Of a DNA stretch of 64,000 nt, positions 51,901-62,759 are shown piece by piece. Source of the DNA: Acanthochromis polyacanthus (lineage: Eukaryota; Chordata; Actinopteri; Pomacentridae); contig NC_067116.1 in NCBI RefSeq assembly GCF_021347895.1, positions 38,149,677 through 38,213,676 on the forward strand, in the 5' to 3' direction. Below the pieces are notes generated by a model. It was not told the DNA's origin, ran no database searches, and saw only the letters and a program-made list of their open reading frames with translations. Every line of letters starts with the position of its first letter. Position 1 is the first letter of the stretch. A program made the position numbers and the translations under genes.

Positions 51901-52885
51901 GAAGAAAACAGCATTCAAGATCAACTTAGCAAAGCCTAACCAAAACAATCTGGATGAGACCAATGGGCCAATATACCCATATCAGAATTTAATAGCTTGT
52001 GAAAATGCCCCCACCGATGCAAATCATTTCAGATTTTTCCGAGTGGAAAAGGACAAGTATGAATACAATGTTGTCCCTTTTGAAGAGAACGATTTGACAA
52101 CCTGGACAGGAGACTACCTCTCCTGGTGGCCCAACCCTCAGGAGTTCAGAGCATGCTTTATCAAGGTCAAGATCCATGGGCAGAAGGAAGTGATGATTAG
52201 GTCTAGGAATCATGGAGGGACACACCCAGAGACAAAAGACAAACTTTATGGCATTAGAGACATTCGCAGCACCCGGGACATGCGGGAGGCAAATACCTCA
52301 GCAGCCTGTGTGGAGTTCAAATGCAGTGGTATGTTGTTCGATCAAGATAAGGTAGACAGGTCCCTCATATCAATCCTTCCACAAGGGAACTGTCGTAAAA
52401 TCAACACCAACAGCCTCCTGCAAGAGTATCTCATTAAACATCCACCAGTCGCTCAGAATAATCAGTCCCATGCCTTCACCATGCTAGCACCTGTTGATCC
52501 TTTGGGACACAACTATGGCATCTACACAGTCACAGACCAGAACCCCAGAGTGGCCAAAGAAATCGCTATCGGGCGCTGCTTTGATGGCACCTCCGATGGT
52601 TTCTCCAGAGAGATGAAGTCAGATTCAGGAGTGGCACTGACCTTCAGTTGTCCAGAGAGGAAAATTAACAGGGAGAGCCTTTTCCAGCGTCTGCAGACTA
52701 ACCCCGGCCAGACGCTGTCTCAGATGGCGAGGGACATGAGGGAGTTGGAGGGTCTGCAGGTGCAGAGATCATCCACCCAGGTGGTGGCTTATCCCTCTGA
52801 GCAGCGGGGCAGGACCCAGAGTCGCAGCAGAGACAGCTCCACAACCAGGAGGAGAGTGTCCACACGTACGCAGCAACGCCAGTAG
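36965..52885 (+). CDS. cilp2: Cartilage intermediate layer protein 2 (secreted matrix protein)
   Basis: Nine coding exons: 36965-37028, 43311-43388, 44720-44989, 45136-45318, 46437-46592, 47180-47497, 47894-48002, 48658-48815 and 50466-52885 (TAG). All junctions are GT-AG and phases match, giving about 1251 residues (human CILP and CILP2 are ~1150-1190). Domain order: signal peptide MLELNKVALLLSFLASVALG; RSRR site in exon 2; WxxW mucin-like domain (residues ~48-137, WTSWFN, FWCINKEQ); two TSP1 repeats (~138-198 WTDWSEWGPC; ~199-250 WSPWGRWGSCSVTCGGG); carboxypeptidase-regulatory-like region (~251-356); C2-type Ig domain (~357-445, LLCCKATG and GEYYCKT); then the large C-terminal CILP region in one exon. 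RSKR at residues 776-779 (51455-51466), just before EERTFLIGN, matches the furin-type site that splits CILP into two chains. CILP proteins act in extracellular matrix and modulate TGF-beta/IGF signalling. ATG has A at -3. Sequence alone resembles CILP as much as CILP2; adjacency to yjefn3 decides cilp2. Confidence 0.93.
37029..43310. other. cilp2 intron 1, no features recognised
   Basis: A 6.3-kb first intron with no nested gene or well-preserved element. Near 37396-37460, gaggacataaatgtgacc and tccccataacatga resemble a remnant of a dispersed fish repeat. Simple GA and CA tracts lie at about 39536-39556 and 39654-39690. First introns of matrix genes often hold enhancers, but none can be identified here. 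Confidence 0.5.
46621..47097 (+). mobile_element. Internally deleted mariner copy in cilp2 intron 5
   Basis: A 477-bp insertion is flanked by TA (46619-46620 and 47098-47099) with inverted ends cttcaaaaagttttgac and, read inward from the right, cttcaaaaagttcttgac. The interior encodes the C-terminal part of a mariner transposase (46726-47064): ILLQDNVSIHAAQGAEAAK holds the second catalytic Asp, and FFQEGIAKLKHRWTKCIEVE is the conserved tail. The third Asp region is garbled (SPNLHRLTY). The N-terminal half is deleted. It makes up most of a 587-bp intron (46593-47179) between the second TSP1 exon and the following exon, so the pre-insertion intron was only about 110 bp. Confidence 0.9.
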
Positions 52886-52920
52886 AGGTGCCAAGAAGTA
52901 GGTGTAGATACCATAATAAA
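52886..52920 (+). terminator. cilp2 proximal 3' UTR and poly(A) signal
   Basis: AATAAA at 52915-52920 lies 30 bases after the cilp2 stop and is followed by T-rich sequence (attttgattcttatg). Use of this site would give an extremely short 3' UTR. A second good AATAAA is at 56917-56922, followed by a GT/T-rich stretch (tgattttgtgttaac). It could serve a long 3' UTR, so the real end is undecided. Confidence 0.45.
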
Positions 52921-54687
52921 ATTTTGATTCTTATGTAAACTGACAGGAAATCTGACTGATTTATACGTTCTTTCGTTTTCATGTCTAGGTCTTCCGTTCA
53001 AGCCGATGTGATGGCATCTATTCCTGAAAGTTGTCTGTCTGTTGATGAGTGTGAATTCCCTCTTGACTATGAGAATCCCAAAACCAAGACAGACAGCGAT
53101 TCAGCAAAATCATCAAGTATGATTGAAGATATTCGTTAGTGTAATGCTTACTTGAAGGGTTTGGTATATTATTAATGTCTTCCTTCCCTCCTAAAAGACA
53201 AGCATCATTTGTCTTTAACTCAGTGACTGGCATTTATTTAATTGGCTTTGGTGTCATTTTATGAATGAATACTCTAAATTGACAGCTGAGATTGTAAGTT
53301 TTATAGAGCTCATTTGCAACATTCCACTTTCCCCAATGGTGGGTGTTTTTTGCTGACAACTTTCAATGCTTGAGTAGAAACCAAACCTTCCAAAAACTGT
53401 AAATACTACGGTAAGCCCCAAACACTTCATAATTGGCCATTCCTTTCCACTGAACTCATATTTTTCCTCAAGATCAGAAAGAAACCAACATGAGGTCCTT
53501 GTTGTCCACAGCAGACACTGAGCCTTTTTTCTTCGAAGTGGGAAAGTCTCTCCACCAAAAGGAGGCACTCTAAAAAGAGACAGTGGGCTGAGGCATGCCA
53601 CCCAGGGAACAGAGGATGTTTTCAGTCAAGCTTTCTCAATGTTTTTCTTTGACATGTCACATTGCCCACTGTGATTCAGTCAAAGGTCCTTCCACACCTA
53701 CTTAAAATGTGCAAGACCGAGGTTGTCGCCAAGACAAACAGGGATCTCACTACCAGCAGGCAGTTTAAAAAAGATAATTGATTGGGAGGTATGACATAAT
53801 TTCCCCTTTTTTGCTCTTGCACATTCCAAAGCCACACATCACCAAACAAAAGTTACTCAAAACAAAGTCAGTTTCTCAGCAAAACGCTCTTTCAGGGTCT
53901 AATTGAACTTTGTTTTAGTCGTTAGCTGCCTTTGTATCTTGAAGTGCAATAACTATAATTAAACTTGAGAATCAGTCAAATCCAGCATTTTCCAAACTGT
54001 TATGTTGGTTGAGTGAAACAACAACTCCTTCAGTATATGTCACAGACAATGTGGCAAAGGTGTTTGTACAAGATCTTGCACAGGACACATTTTATGTGAT
54101 TTTTAAGTAAATATTTCTGCTATGTAATCATTTTTTGAATCTGTAAGTTTAATAACATTTTCATACTTTCCTGCATGACTCAATTTGTACATCACATTAA
54201 TCTTTTTAGCTTCGGAGTGATATTTCGTTATAGGGCTTGAAACTCTCAGCAGAGGCTTCTCTTCATTAATTAAACAAACTGCACAATTCTTAACCTCTAA
54301 GAATTAGTAGGAGACACACTTCTGGGTTTACTGGCCAAGTTTCTATAAATACTGTCCATGTGACAAAGTGAGGGATAATATAAAACTGAAGTCAGTAAAA
54401 AGCAGAAAGTTGACTCCCTAAACATACTTATCTGTAACACTGGCTCTTCCAGACCCACGGGACAAAACTCCTCAAGCTGAAATAATCCAAATCCAGATAA
54501 GGGGCACGAAGGTCCTTGGAGAAACAAGAAGAGCCTGACAATTAAATATAAGTCTGCTGTTAATTAAAAAGTAATTTACATATTCTGTTGCTGACTTTCA
54601 CAAACAGCCAAACTTTACAAGAAAACAAAGATAGAACTTAAGTAATTAATAATATTTTGGGCCCAAGAGTATTCTGGTCCAACATAT
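52921..54687. other. Downstream of cilp2, no gene recognised
   Basis: AT-rich DNA that may be distal cilp2 3' UTR or intergenic. No coding exon or mobile element was recognised. Confidence 0.45.
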
Positions 54688-54938
54688 TGTAATGACTATG
54701 CTGTTGATGTTCATGTTATGTAAGGGTTAAATGTTTCATGGGTATGAGAGGGGAGCCATATGGGCCGCATGCGTGCGGGGGTGTGAAGAGGGAGAGATGG
54801 GACGTTTTCTTGTGGCTGGAGAGTTCAGCGTGAGTTGTGGCTGTGACAACAGCTCGTTTTGTTGCCTGCTTGTTAAATAAAAGACCCAAAGGAGAACCGA
54901 GGACTCCAGGTGATTTTCCTGCAGTTAGGGGCATTACA
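54688..54938 (+). mobile_element. Probable solo LTR of a retrotransposon
   Basis: A 251-bp segment starts TGTAATG and ends CATTACA, a 7-base inverted terminal repeat with the TG...CA rule of LTRs. ATAT flanks both sides (54684-54687 and 54939-54942), consistent with a 4-5-bp target duplication. Inside, AATAAA at 54876-54881 lies about 57 bases from the end, as expected for an R/U5 border. The segment is more GC-rich than its surroundings and has no coding sequence. No second LTR or internal domain is nearby, so it would be a recombined solo LTR. It is probably Ty3/gypsy-like, but the class is not provable here. Confidence 0.6.
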
Positions 54939-54942
54939 ATAT

Positions 54943-57900
54943 TTACCATCAAAATGCCACTCAGATCATGTTAGAGTTAATTTTTGGAAATGTTTTCAAT
55001 ATAGTCCACTTAACTTCATAACATCTTCATTTCTAATGCGCAACAGATAGCCATAGCAAAGTTGTGTAAACGAAAACCATATCTTGTACCCCACACACCT
55101 GTACATGTACCCACTCTTTCCGTGAGTGAAACACTCCAAAAAAAAACCCTGAAAACTAAAAAATATAGAGTGACAGTGTGTGGTACCTTCACCATTATCA
55201 GTGACCTTTCTAATCACAGGTCTATGGGCAGTCCAAGACTGTACAATTCAGATCTCCAGACTAAAACAAACACCTCTCAGCAACATTTGCAGCCCCATAA
55301 GAAAGACGATGATCGACTCCAGGTGTGGAAAGAGATAAGTCCTATAAAAATGCAATACTGTGTGAGGTCAGCTGAGGAGGCCCAACAGATGTAAGGCGAC
55401 TGAAGGAAATGTTAGACCAAAGACATCAGGAGAAAGAAAAGCAAGATTATCTTGTGATGGATTTAATCATTTTGGGGTGTTTGGTAAAAGGAAAGGGAAA
55501 ATATTAGCGGTCTTTGGCTTTCACAGTCCATCACTTAGAGGATCTTGAGCTTTCAAAGTGGTTGCACATGGAAGAATGCAGGTTTTCTTCCTAGAATGCT
55601 TTGACAGGAGAATTGACTTATTCATGAGGAGAAGTTATCAGGGGAGTTTGAAGGACAAGGTAACAATAATAGCCTGAGTAAAGCATTATGTAAGGCTTTG
55701 CATGGGAAAGCAGACTGTGCTTTCCAAACAGTTACTTTGTCTTTGGGGAACTTCAAAGGAGATTAAAGAACCTCTGAGATGGTTGGTTTAATGACTTAAG
55801 AAAAAGTTTCATAAGTCTTTAAAATGAAAAAAAGATGAGTTTAAGCCAGAATCTAACAGATAAAACACATTGCAAAGATTATCTCATTGAATTTCCATGG
55901 GAAGAGCAGTAGTAGTAGCAACTTTTGGCCTAATGGGGCTCAATGTATTTTTATTTGACACTTTCAAATGAATAGGTCGATTTTGCGGAAAATATGTCAA
56001 AAAAGAAAATGCTTCCATGCTGAGAGATCGACGGTAGGATCAAAAGAACTTTCAGGCCTGACAGTTCAGGACGAGGGTTCATTTTTATCACTTCGATATT
56101 TGCACAAAAACAATGAACAAGACATACTTTTAAAGGTGCTGGCGTGCATATTTAGCTGCAAACAGAAAACGGAGGCATTTTTCTTATAACTATCTATTTG
56201 CCTTACAGATGTAAGAGTGGTACCAGTACTCTCATCTCTTAACTCTTGACAAGAAGACAAAAAAAACATATTTGGATATGAAAATGTGGATTTTTTTCTT
56301 TATGAATACAGTTTGCTTATGGTACAGTTGTAGTAATACTGAAAGAGTGAGTCTTGTGCTTGAAAGATGTTATTTTCTTGGGTATTATCCATCCTTTTAG
56401 ACCAGTTGGCCACATTTAAGGTGTTTTGTGCCAACTGAAATTTGAAAAAGGAATCTGTGAAGCCAATTTCTTTTCAAAATACTTGACCTGATTTTGCCTC
56501 TCTGTCACAGTAACGCTTACCGGCACTATTTGACTTTAAAGCAGAAAAGCACAAAGTCTCGAAACTCCTGCCAGAAACCTCCGACAATTTCAACTCGAGC
56601 ATGAACCGATTAATCCATTTTCTCTTCTCTGCACAGTCCAGCTGGTCTCAGGGAGATCATAATTTATTCAGAAGGTCATCCTTGAACCTTTCCACTACTT
56701 TCTGGAGTATATGGAGAGACGTGTACATTTGCCACTGTGCCCCAGGAAGCAACCCTGAGTAGTAAAATAATTACATAAATGAACTCCTGGTAATACTCTG
56801 TAGCGCGAACTATTGCATGGTGATGCTCATTGCTTTGTTTCTCTCAGAATTAAATTTTTATGTGTAAATTGTGTATTGTATTAAATCTGCAATTATTGTA
56901 CGAACAAGAAAATGTAAATAAATGATTTTGTGTTAACTTTTTGATAGATTTTTTCCTTTTTTTTAGTTATTTATTATGTGTTAAATGCACTGAAAGATCA
57001 TAAAAGTTTAACAAAGTCCCATTTATGAGAGAAATAAAGGGTCTTCATCTGTTTTATAATAAGTATACCACAATGATTCTGAGAGAATAATTAAATTTAT
57101 GAATTAAATAACACTGATAAACATAATTTCAGCTTTGCATAAGTTACAAGCACAGTTTACAGCAAACAAATCAATACTATCATAAAACAGATAGATTGCA
57201 TATGCAGTCTGGAGAATGGCAAATGTTTTTAACTTAAAGGCCAGATGCATACGTGAAAGACAAAATACATCAAATTAGCAAAGCATACAAAACACATTTT
57301 CAGGAAATATATAACAAAAACCTGACAAGAATGCTGTTTTCCCTCAGTGTTTTAGGAGACTCCAGCGATGTCATGTCAACATGTAATAATGTAGAAACCA
57401 CTCCTGCAGAATTGCAGACAGTGCTTACTTTGACTTTCTCCAGACACAAAATAGTTGCATCTCCACTGTGCGTGCCCATTAAACTCCAGGTGATGAGTTA
57501 TACCGCAACAAAGTGATACCTCTGGTGCACATAATGCACATTTTTAGCCAGTGGAATTATGATAAGTTGCACAAAGGGCAGCACAGTAGGGAGAAAAACT
57601 AGCTTGTCGAGCCACACTGTCATTGACACCTTCATGACTGGCCTCTGTGCATCTGCCAGAAAACAGAGTTGACAGAAAATATAGTGAGTGACTGCTCTCA
57701 CCACTGAGGAATAAAGAAAACACTCTTGCATCAGTGTGCGCGCACACATACACAGCTAGAAAAATACTTTTTTCTTGAGTCAATGGTGCATTTCAGGTCG
57801 TGAACCTTCCTCCGGCGCCTTACTAACCGTGCCTCTTAAATCCCATTGCGTCAGTAGCAGACAAACCTGTCTGAGCAAAAGCCAGGAATGGAGAGAAATG

Positions 57901-58897
57901 CTGATGGAGACGTCTCAGAACTGGAACGGCCAACGATCATAACCACAGTGTCCTTCATGTGTGTTCTAATTGCCTGGGCTCTAATTGGGTTAAAAAACAG
58001 TTGAGGGACAAATTCTGCAAAGGAGTTTCTGCTGCATGACTTCACTGGAATAAAGTGTTTGAATTTATCCAAAACCACAACTCAACATGTCTGTCAGTCA
58101 CTGGTGGAACTACAGGTGATGTTTTGTTGAGGATAGGAAAAGCACCTTCGGTCGATCGGAACAAGACCGTGAGACAGTGCAGCTTGTTTATGTCTTAGCG
58201 GTTGAAAGAAACTGTCATTATACTTTACCATTACACGGTTGCACCCAAAATGTATGCTTTATAAAGGAAAACCTGTACTGCTTATGCCAATAACCTGTCT
58301 GTCTGACTTTCAAAGTTACAAACATGCCACAATTAATGATTGTCTAACGCATCTTGTCAAAACGTCAAGATGCTGCTGCTCAATTTTTATTCAATTTACT
58401 CTCCATTTTAACTGCTTTTTCAAATTACTTAATTAGAGCTGCATTTTGCATAATTATAATGAGTAATTCCTCTGCCATGACTGCAAAACACAAAGGCTTC
58501 ATTAGTAGGTGCACTAAAAATTCATCTCATAAGAGCAATTCTAGACGGAGTTTTGCAAATGATAATTTCATGTTTTGATTAAAGTCATTTGTGAATGTCT
58601 TCAGTATGTCCAAAGAGGAGAGATTTGCTTGCTGGTCCATACAAGTGCAATAAAATATGCAAAAAGAGCATATGAGAAATACATTTTTCAGATCCCCAAC
58701 AGTTGTTGAGTTTCAGGAATGGTGCAAATCAGACTCCTCAAATGTGAAGATCAAACCACTTTACATTTACTCTAATATCTGCACCAGAAAAAATGGCAGT
58801 ATTAAAAAACTGCAAAATTATATTGGAAAATGATATTCCATGCCGTCAAATTTGATGCTTGCTACTGTCCGGTGTGCTACTAAGGTCTGTAATAAGT
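54943..58897. other. AT-rich intergenic or distal 3' UTR DNA
   Basis: No coding sequence, RNA gene or clear element was recognised. AATAAA at 56917-56922 is a possible distal cilp2 poly(A) signal. On the minus strand, AATAAA at 58391-58386 could end the candidate minus-strand gene at 58898-59300. Confidence 0.4.
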
Positions 58898-59047
58898 TCA
58901 TGTCTCTTCATGTTCAGTGCCAGTGATGATTCTGTACCTGAATGCCGGCAAGAAAAGCTCAAGAAAAACATTTTCATCTCTCATGTCCTCTTCAGACAGT
59001 CTTCTCGATAGGGTCCTGAGTTCACAGCGGTCAAAGTAGAAACAGCT
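58898..59047 (-). CDS. Candidate minus-strand coding exon, unknown protein
   Basis: On the minus strand, a pyrimidine-rich acceptor (ttatcttttatgtctcag) is followed by 49 open codons starting SCFYFDRCELRTLSRRLSEE and ending ...GTEHEET before TGA. A possible donor, AG followed by gtacag, lies inside, after ...LFLPAF. The peptide has a protein-like, mixed charged/hydrophobic composition unlike the AT-rich translation noise nearby, but I do not recognise the family. The other two frames contain stops. It could be an internal exon (if the donor is used), a terminal exon, or chance. Confidence 0.3.
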   Translation of the reverse strand, partial: SCFYFDRCELRTLSRRLSEEDMRDENVFLELFLPAFRYRIITGTEHEET

Positions 59048-59201
59048 CTGAGACATAAAAGATAAGGCTTAGGAATGTTTTCGGATGGCTTGGGTTTGTG
59101 GAACAGATCTTAAAAACAGCCCGACCGGACTACACAAGTCTCACAAAGGGCTGGACGGCAGGAGGACGAAGAGGCAGCAGCAACAGCACTGAGGTTGTTG
59201 T

Positions 59202-59300
59202 TCAGCTTTTCTCTTCTGCAGGAAAAGGCTGTAAGGAGAGATGACTTGGGTGCTTTACGTACACGTTACCGTCCTCCAGCTTGACTTCGTACACTTGTTG
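59202..59300 (-). CDS. Candidate minus-strand terminal exon, unknown protein
   Basis: On the minus strand an acceptor-like tttcatttctgtag precedes 32 open codons reading QQVYEVKLEDGNVYVKHPSH and onward to ...PFPAEEKS and TGA. The other two frames are closed within 16 codons. VYEVKLEDGNVYVK has the alternating pattern of a small beta-barrel strand pair (Tudor-like proteins have similar YEVxFEDG motifs), but that likeness is too weak for an assignment. It lies 154 bases upstream, in minus orientation, of the other candidate exon (58898-59047). The two would be either alternative ends or exons of one gene whose upstream exons I could not find. Confidence 0.3.
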   Translation of the reverse strand, partial: QQVYEVKLEDGNVYVKHPSHLSLQPFPAEEKS

Positions 59301-60291
59301 CTACAGAAATGAAAACACAGAAACACAAAAATATAGGAGATGACAGAAACACATCCACCTGAAGTACTGTGGGAGCAATCACACCTTAATGTGTGAAAGT
59401 ACAAAAACTCATAGTGGGTTAAGCATTACCTTGAAAGAAACACGTGCATTCCAATAGTTACTTTTTTCTTTTGTGATTTATATTGCAATATTTAAAAAAA
59501 AAACAGGAAGTTTCACCAGATGACTGAAAAAAAATATTTTGAAAGAAATAATTATTTTAGACTGATTAAGGTAATTTTGTAGCAGAGTGCACTTGCACAG
59601 AAAATCATAAATGATATTAATAAAGTTGAATAATGACTTCAGAATGATATGGTGTAACACTAGCGAAGACATCCAAAACATTTTTGTTTGTCTGGACAGC
59701 ATTCAGATCCGGCTTGAACTCCTCATACTCAATCATCCTTTCTGTAGCCAAAATATTCTCATACAACTGACTAGATCGGCACGATTCAGGAAATTATGCT
59801 GATTTTGGAATAATACTGAGATCATGATTAACCTGTATCACAATTACTAATTGGTTATAGAGACAAAATATTTTTACTACACTTTCACGTCATAGTAAAA
59901 GCACTACATTCCTGCTAATGGACATATCTGTATCAAAAACACACAAATACAGTGCAGCTCATAGATGCAAAGTATTGATCAAATTGTAGTGGAAACTACT
60001 AACTCGCTGACCATTTGCTAATGATAGACAGCACAATTTACTATGTTCCCTAAATGCCTCACATGCAGGCTGCAGTGCTGCGCACAAGGAAGCCTCTAGC
60101 CTCCACAGTTACTGCAGCTCAGACCATGTGAGTCCAGAACTTATGTTGAAAAGAGTAAAATAAAGAGGTGTCAAGCTGAAACCACGTGGTTGGAGCGGAG
60201 CATTGTAAACATCAGTATGCAGAAAAAATGTGCTTTCAGTTTTAAGAAGCCAAAACTGCCAACAACTCTGTATTTTGTCTTTACATTGTAG

Positions 60292-61245
60292 TAGGCCAGG
60301 GCGATATGACCAAATTTTATATCCCGATATAGCTTATTTATATCCCGATACGATATACATTCACGATATAGCATATTTTTGGGTAAAATTCAATGAATGA
60401 TGGGACCGGGCAGCGGTATACCTTACAAAGTTACGGTAGTCTGATCTTGTCGGTTCTTTTTAAATCCAAACCACCGCCATATGACAGAAGTTCCCCCTCT
60501 TTTAGGTACAAGCTCGTCGGTTTGAGCTGGTTGTTCGTGTGCATATTTCCCAGTTTGCATGTAATTGTAATCAATGTTGTAGGAGAGGAAGAGACCAAAA
60601 AGTGAGTATAAAACACCCAAAATATGTTTTGAACTAGAGGCTAAATGCTGTGGTTTATTTTAGTATGACAGTGAAGGAAACATTTTCATTTATATTCCGC
60701 TCCGTAGTCTGGATGGGATCTGTAGTGACTTTGTGCATGCACGATTCATCTGTCGTCTGGCCGCGGAGTGATGTGGTCTCCCCTAATCAAACACTGGGAC
60801 TGCTGCGGGGTTACTGGACTGACAGCCTGTACTTTGGGAGGGGGAGGAGAAGCTCACAGCAGCACCTGCTGCTTGTTGAGGACAGTAACTGCAGAATGAT
60901 CCAAGTTTTCCTGTCAGAGTCTCCAAAACGGCACAAAAAGTCGCTAGATTTGTCGCTAGTCGCTTTTGACAAAAAAAAAAAAAAAAACTCGCTAGGAAGC
61001 TTTGGAAAGTCGCTAGATTTAGCGATAAAGTCACTAGATTTAGCGAGAAAGTTGCTAAGTTAGCAGCACTGCCGCGGCCGTGCATAGATATGCGGCCGTG
61101 TGCCTGGGCTTGCCGTAAGGCACGGCGTGACGTAAAATACTGCCGTAAAGCGTGTTTTGCGACACTGCGATATGGATCTTCACATAAAATGATAGACATT
61201 TTCTATCGTCGAGACGATATCTATCGTCATAGTCGCTCAGCCCTA
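60292..61245. mobile_element. Non-autonomous hAT element with 8-bp duplication
   Basis: The ends are inverted repeats: left TAGGCCAGGGCGATATGACC and right, read inward, TAGGGCTGAGCGACTATGACG-like. CATTGTAG occurs on both sides (60284-60291 and 61246-61253), an 8-bp duplication typical of hAT transposons. Both termini are rich in CGATAT words. The 954-bp interior has no recognisable transposase. It includes a poly(A) run at 60970-60987 within a block (60938-61062) in which a tcgctagatttagcga-like motif is repeated about five times. Open frames there are translations of this repeat. Confidence 0.85.
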
Positions 61246-61499
61246 CATTGTAGGTTACTCATTTTCTGTGCAGCTTTGAGTCTGCCAGTCAAACAAGAAG
61301 CTGACTTGCAGTTGACTGATTACATAGTGAACCAGACATAAACAAAAGTTTAAATCGACTTGTAAAGACCACACACATCATGGCAATAGTGAGTTTCCAA
61401 CGATTCTTAAAACTCTCAACTTTCTATCGTGGAATGATTAAAGCAAACATATCTTTGTCAAATCATGCATTTTAATTCTTTCAATTTATTACAAGTGTT

Positions 61500-62085
61500 C
61501 TCAAAATATGACAAAATCTGCAGGATCACAGGTGGCAGTGTTGTACATCATTGTGGGCTGAGAGGCTGCCATGTAAGGAAGGACTTCCTCTAGAAGCATC
61601 ACATGAAGGTATAACTGAAGTCTGCTGCTGATCACATGGACAAAGAAAAGGCTTCTGGATGAAAGTTTTGTGGTCAAATGAAACAAAAATTGAGCTGTTT
61701 GTGAACTGGTGATTTGCACAAAGTAAATGGAATAATTAAGAACCTTACTTATACATTCTTCAGGAAAACCTAAAAATCATCATCCACGCATTTGGGGTGT
61801 GGATGCAGTTGGTTTCCAAAAGATGATGACCCCAAGCACACATCAAAAATGATCAAGAAATTACTAAATTGGGCAAGGATTACGGACACCTTGACTTACA
61901 TCCCATCGAGTACTTGTGGACTGTGATGAAGAAAAGAGTCTTTGTCAGAAAGTCAATAAACTGAGTTTAATTCTACAAATTCTGTTAAGAGGAGCTGCCA
62001 AAGATACAACCAGAAGCTTGCAGAAGCTAACCAAAGGTGTATGTATATTTTCGAGCCAGCAGATTTTGTCATACTTCAAAACAAC
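61500..62085 (+). mobile_element. Tc1-like transposon relic
   Basis: The short ends mirror each other: atgacaaaatctgc near 61508-61521 and gcagattttgtcat near 62059-62072. Between them is a collapsed + strand transposase with recognisable pieces: GWKFCGQMKQK-like sequence near the first Asp, a GATGACCCCAAGCACAC stretch at 61824-61840 equivalent to the D-P-K-H-T block, and a decayed PIEYLW near 61905. Numerous frame breaks are present and it is well under half the size of an intact element. It is old and inactive. Confidence 0.7.
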
Positions 62086-62759
62086 TACAATAAATGTATG
62101 AAAGAACTAAAATGAAGTCTGAAGTGTGGGGCACATCACTGTGTACACATTAAAGTAATATCCAAAGACATATACAATTGAAAAATGAATAGGCATTGTT
62201 CTCAAGAGGAACGTCTTCTTTGGTTTACCCTACATAATGGAGTTTGTATTACGTATATGTTTTCAATGTTTCACACAGGGCAAAAAAAAAACAAAACACA
62301 TTTTGCTATTGTAGTAGAAAAATAAACTAATATAATGAACCCTGGAGGACTTATTTCATCACTGGAACCTGTAGTGATGTCCTGATTTCCAGTTCTGAGG
62401 TCAAAGTCATAGTCATTGCCATGGACAGAAGACCTGCAGGACTCCTTCAGCCTCCTCAATGTCCCCCTCACACAGAGGACCACCTAGACTCAAACACACA
62501 AAAACAACATCCTCTCAAAACAATCAACAATCTCCAAGGAAAATGTGATGCCTTCATAACAATGTTGAAGACAGGCAGGGGGCATGCTGCTTTTCAGAAG
62601 AATGACTCAGTCCTCATATGTTGATGGAAGCTCAGTTAAACTCCCCCCACAGAGACATTTATAGTACATGTTTACTGTTATGATCAGCTGCGCGCACTGT
62701 GGCTTTTACATTTTGTAGTTTCTCATTTCAGATGCAGCTGAAGGGTTAATCTAAGCGAA

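Noticed and set aside
50522..52885. 787-codon frame as a separate intronless gene starting at ATG 50522
   Set aside because: The exon begins at 50466 after an AG acceptor, and the codons before the Met (ACNSTPETHLIRLP) match the CILP family; it is the last exon of cilp2.
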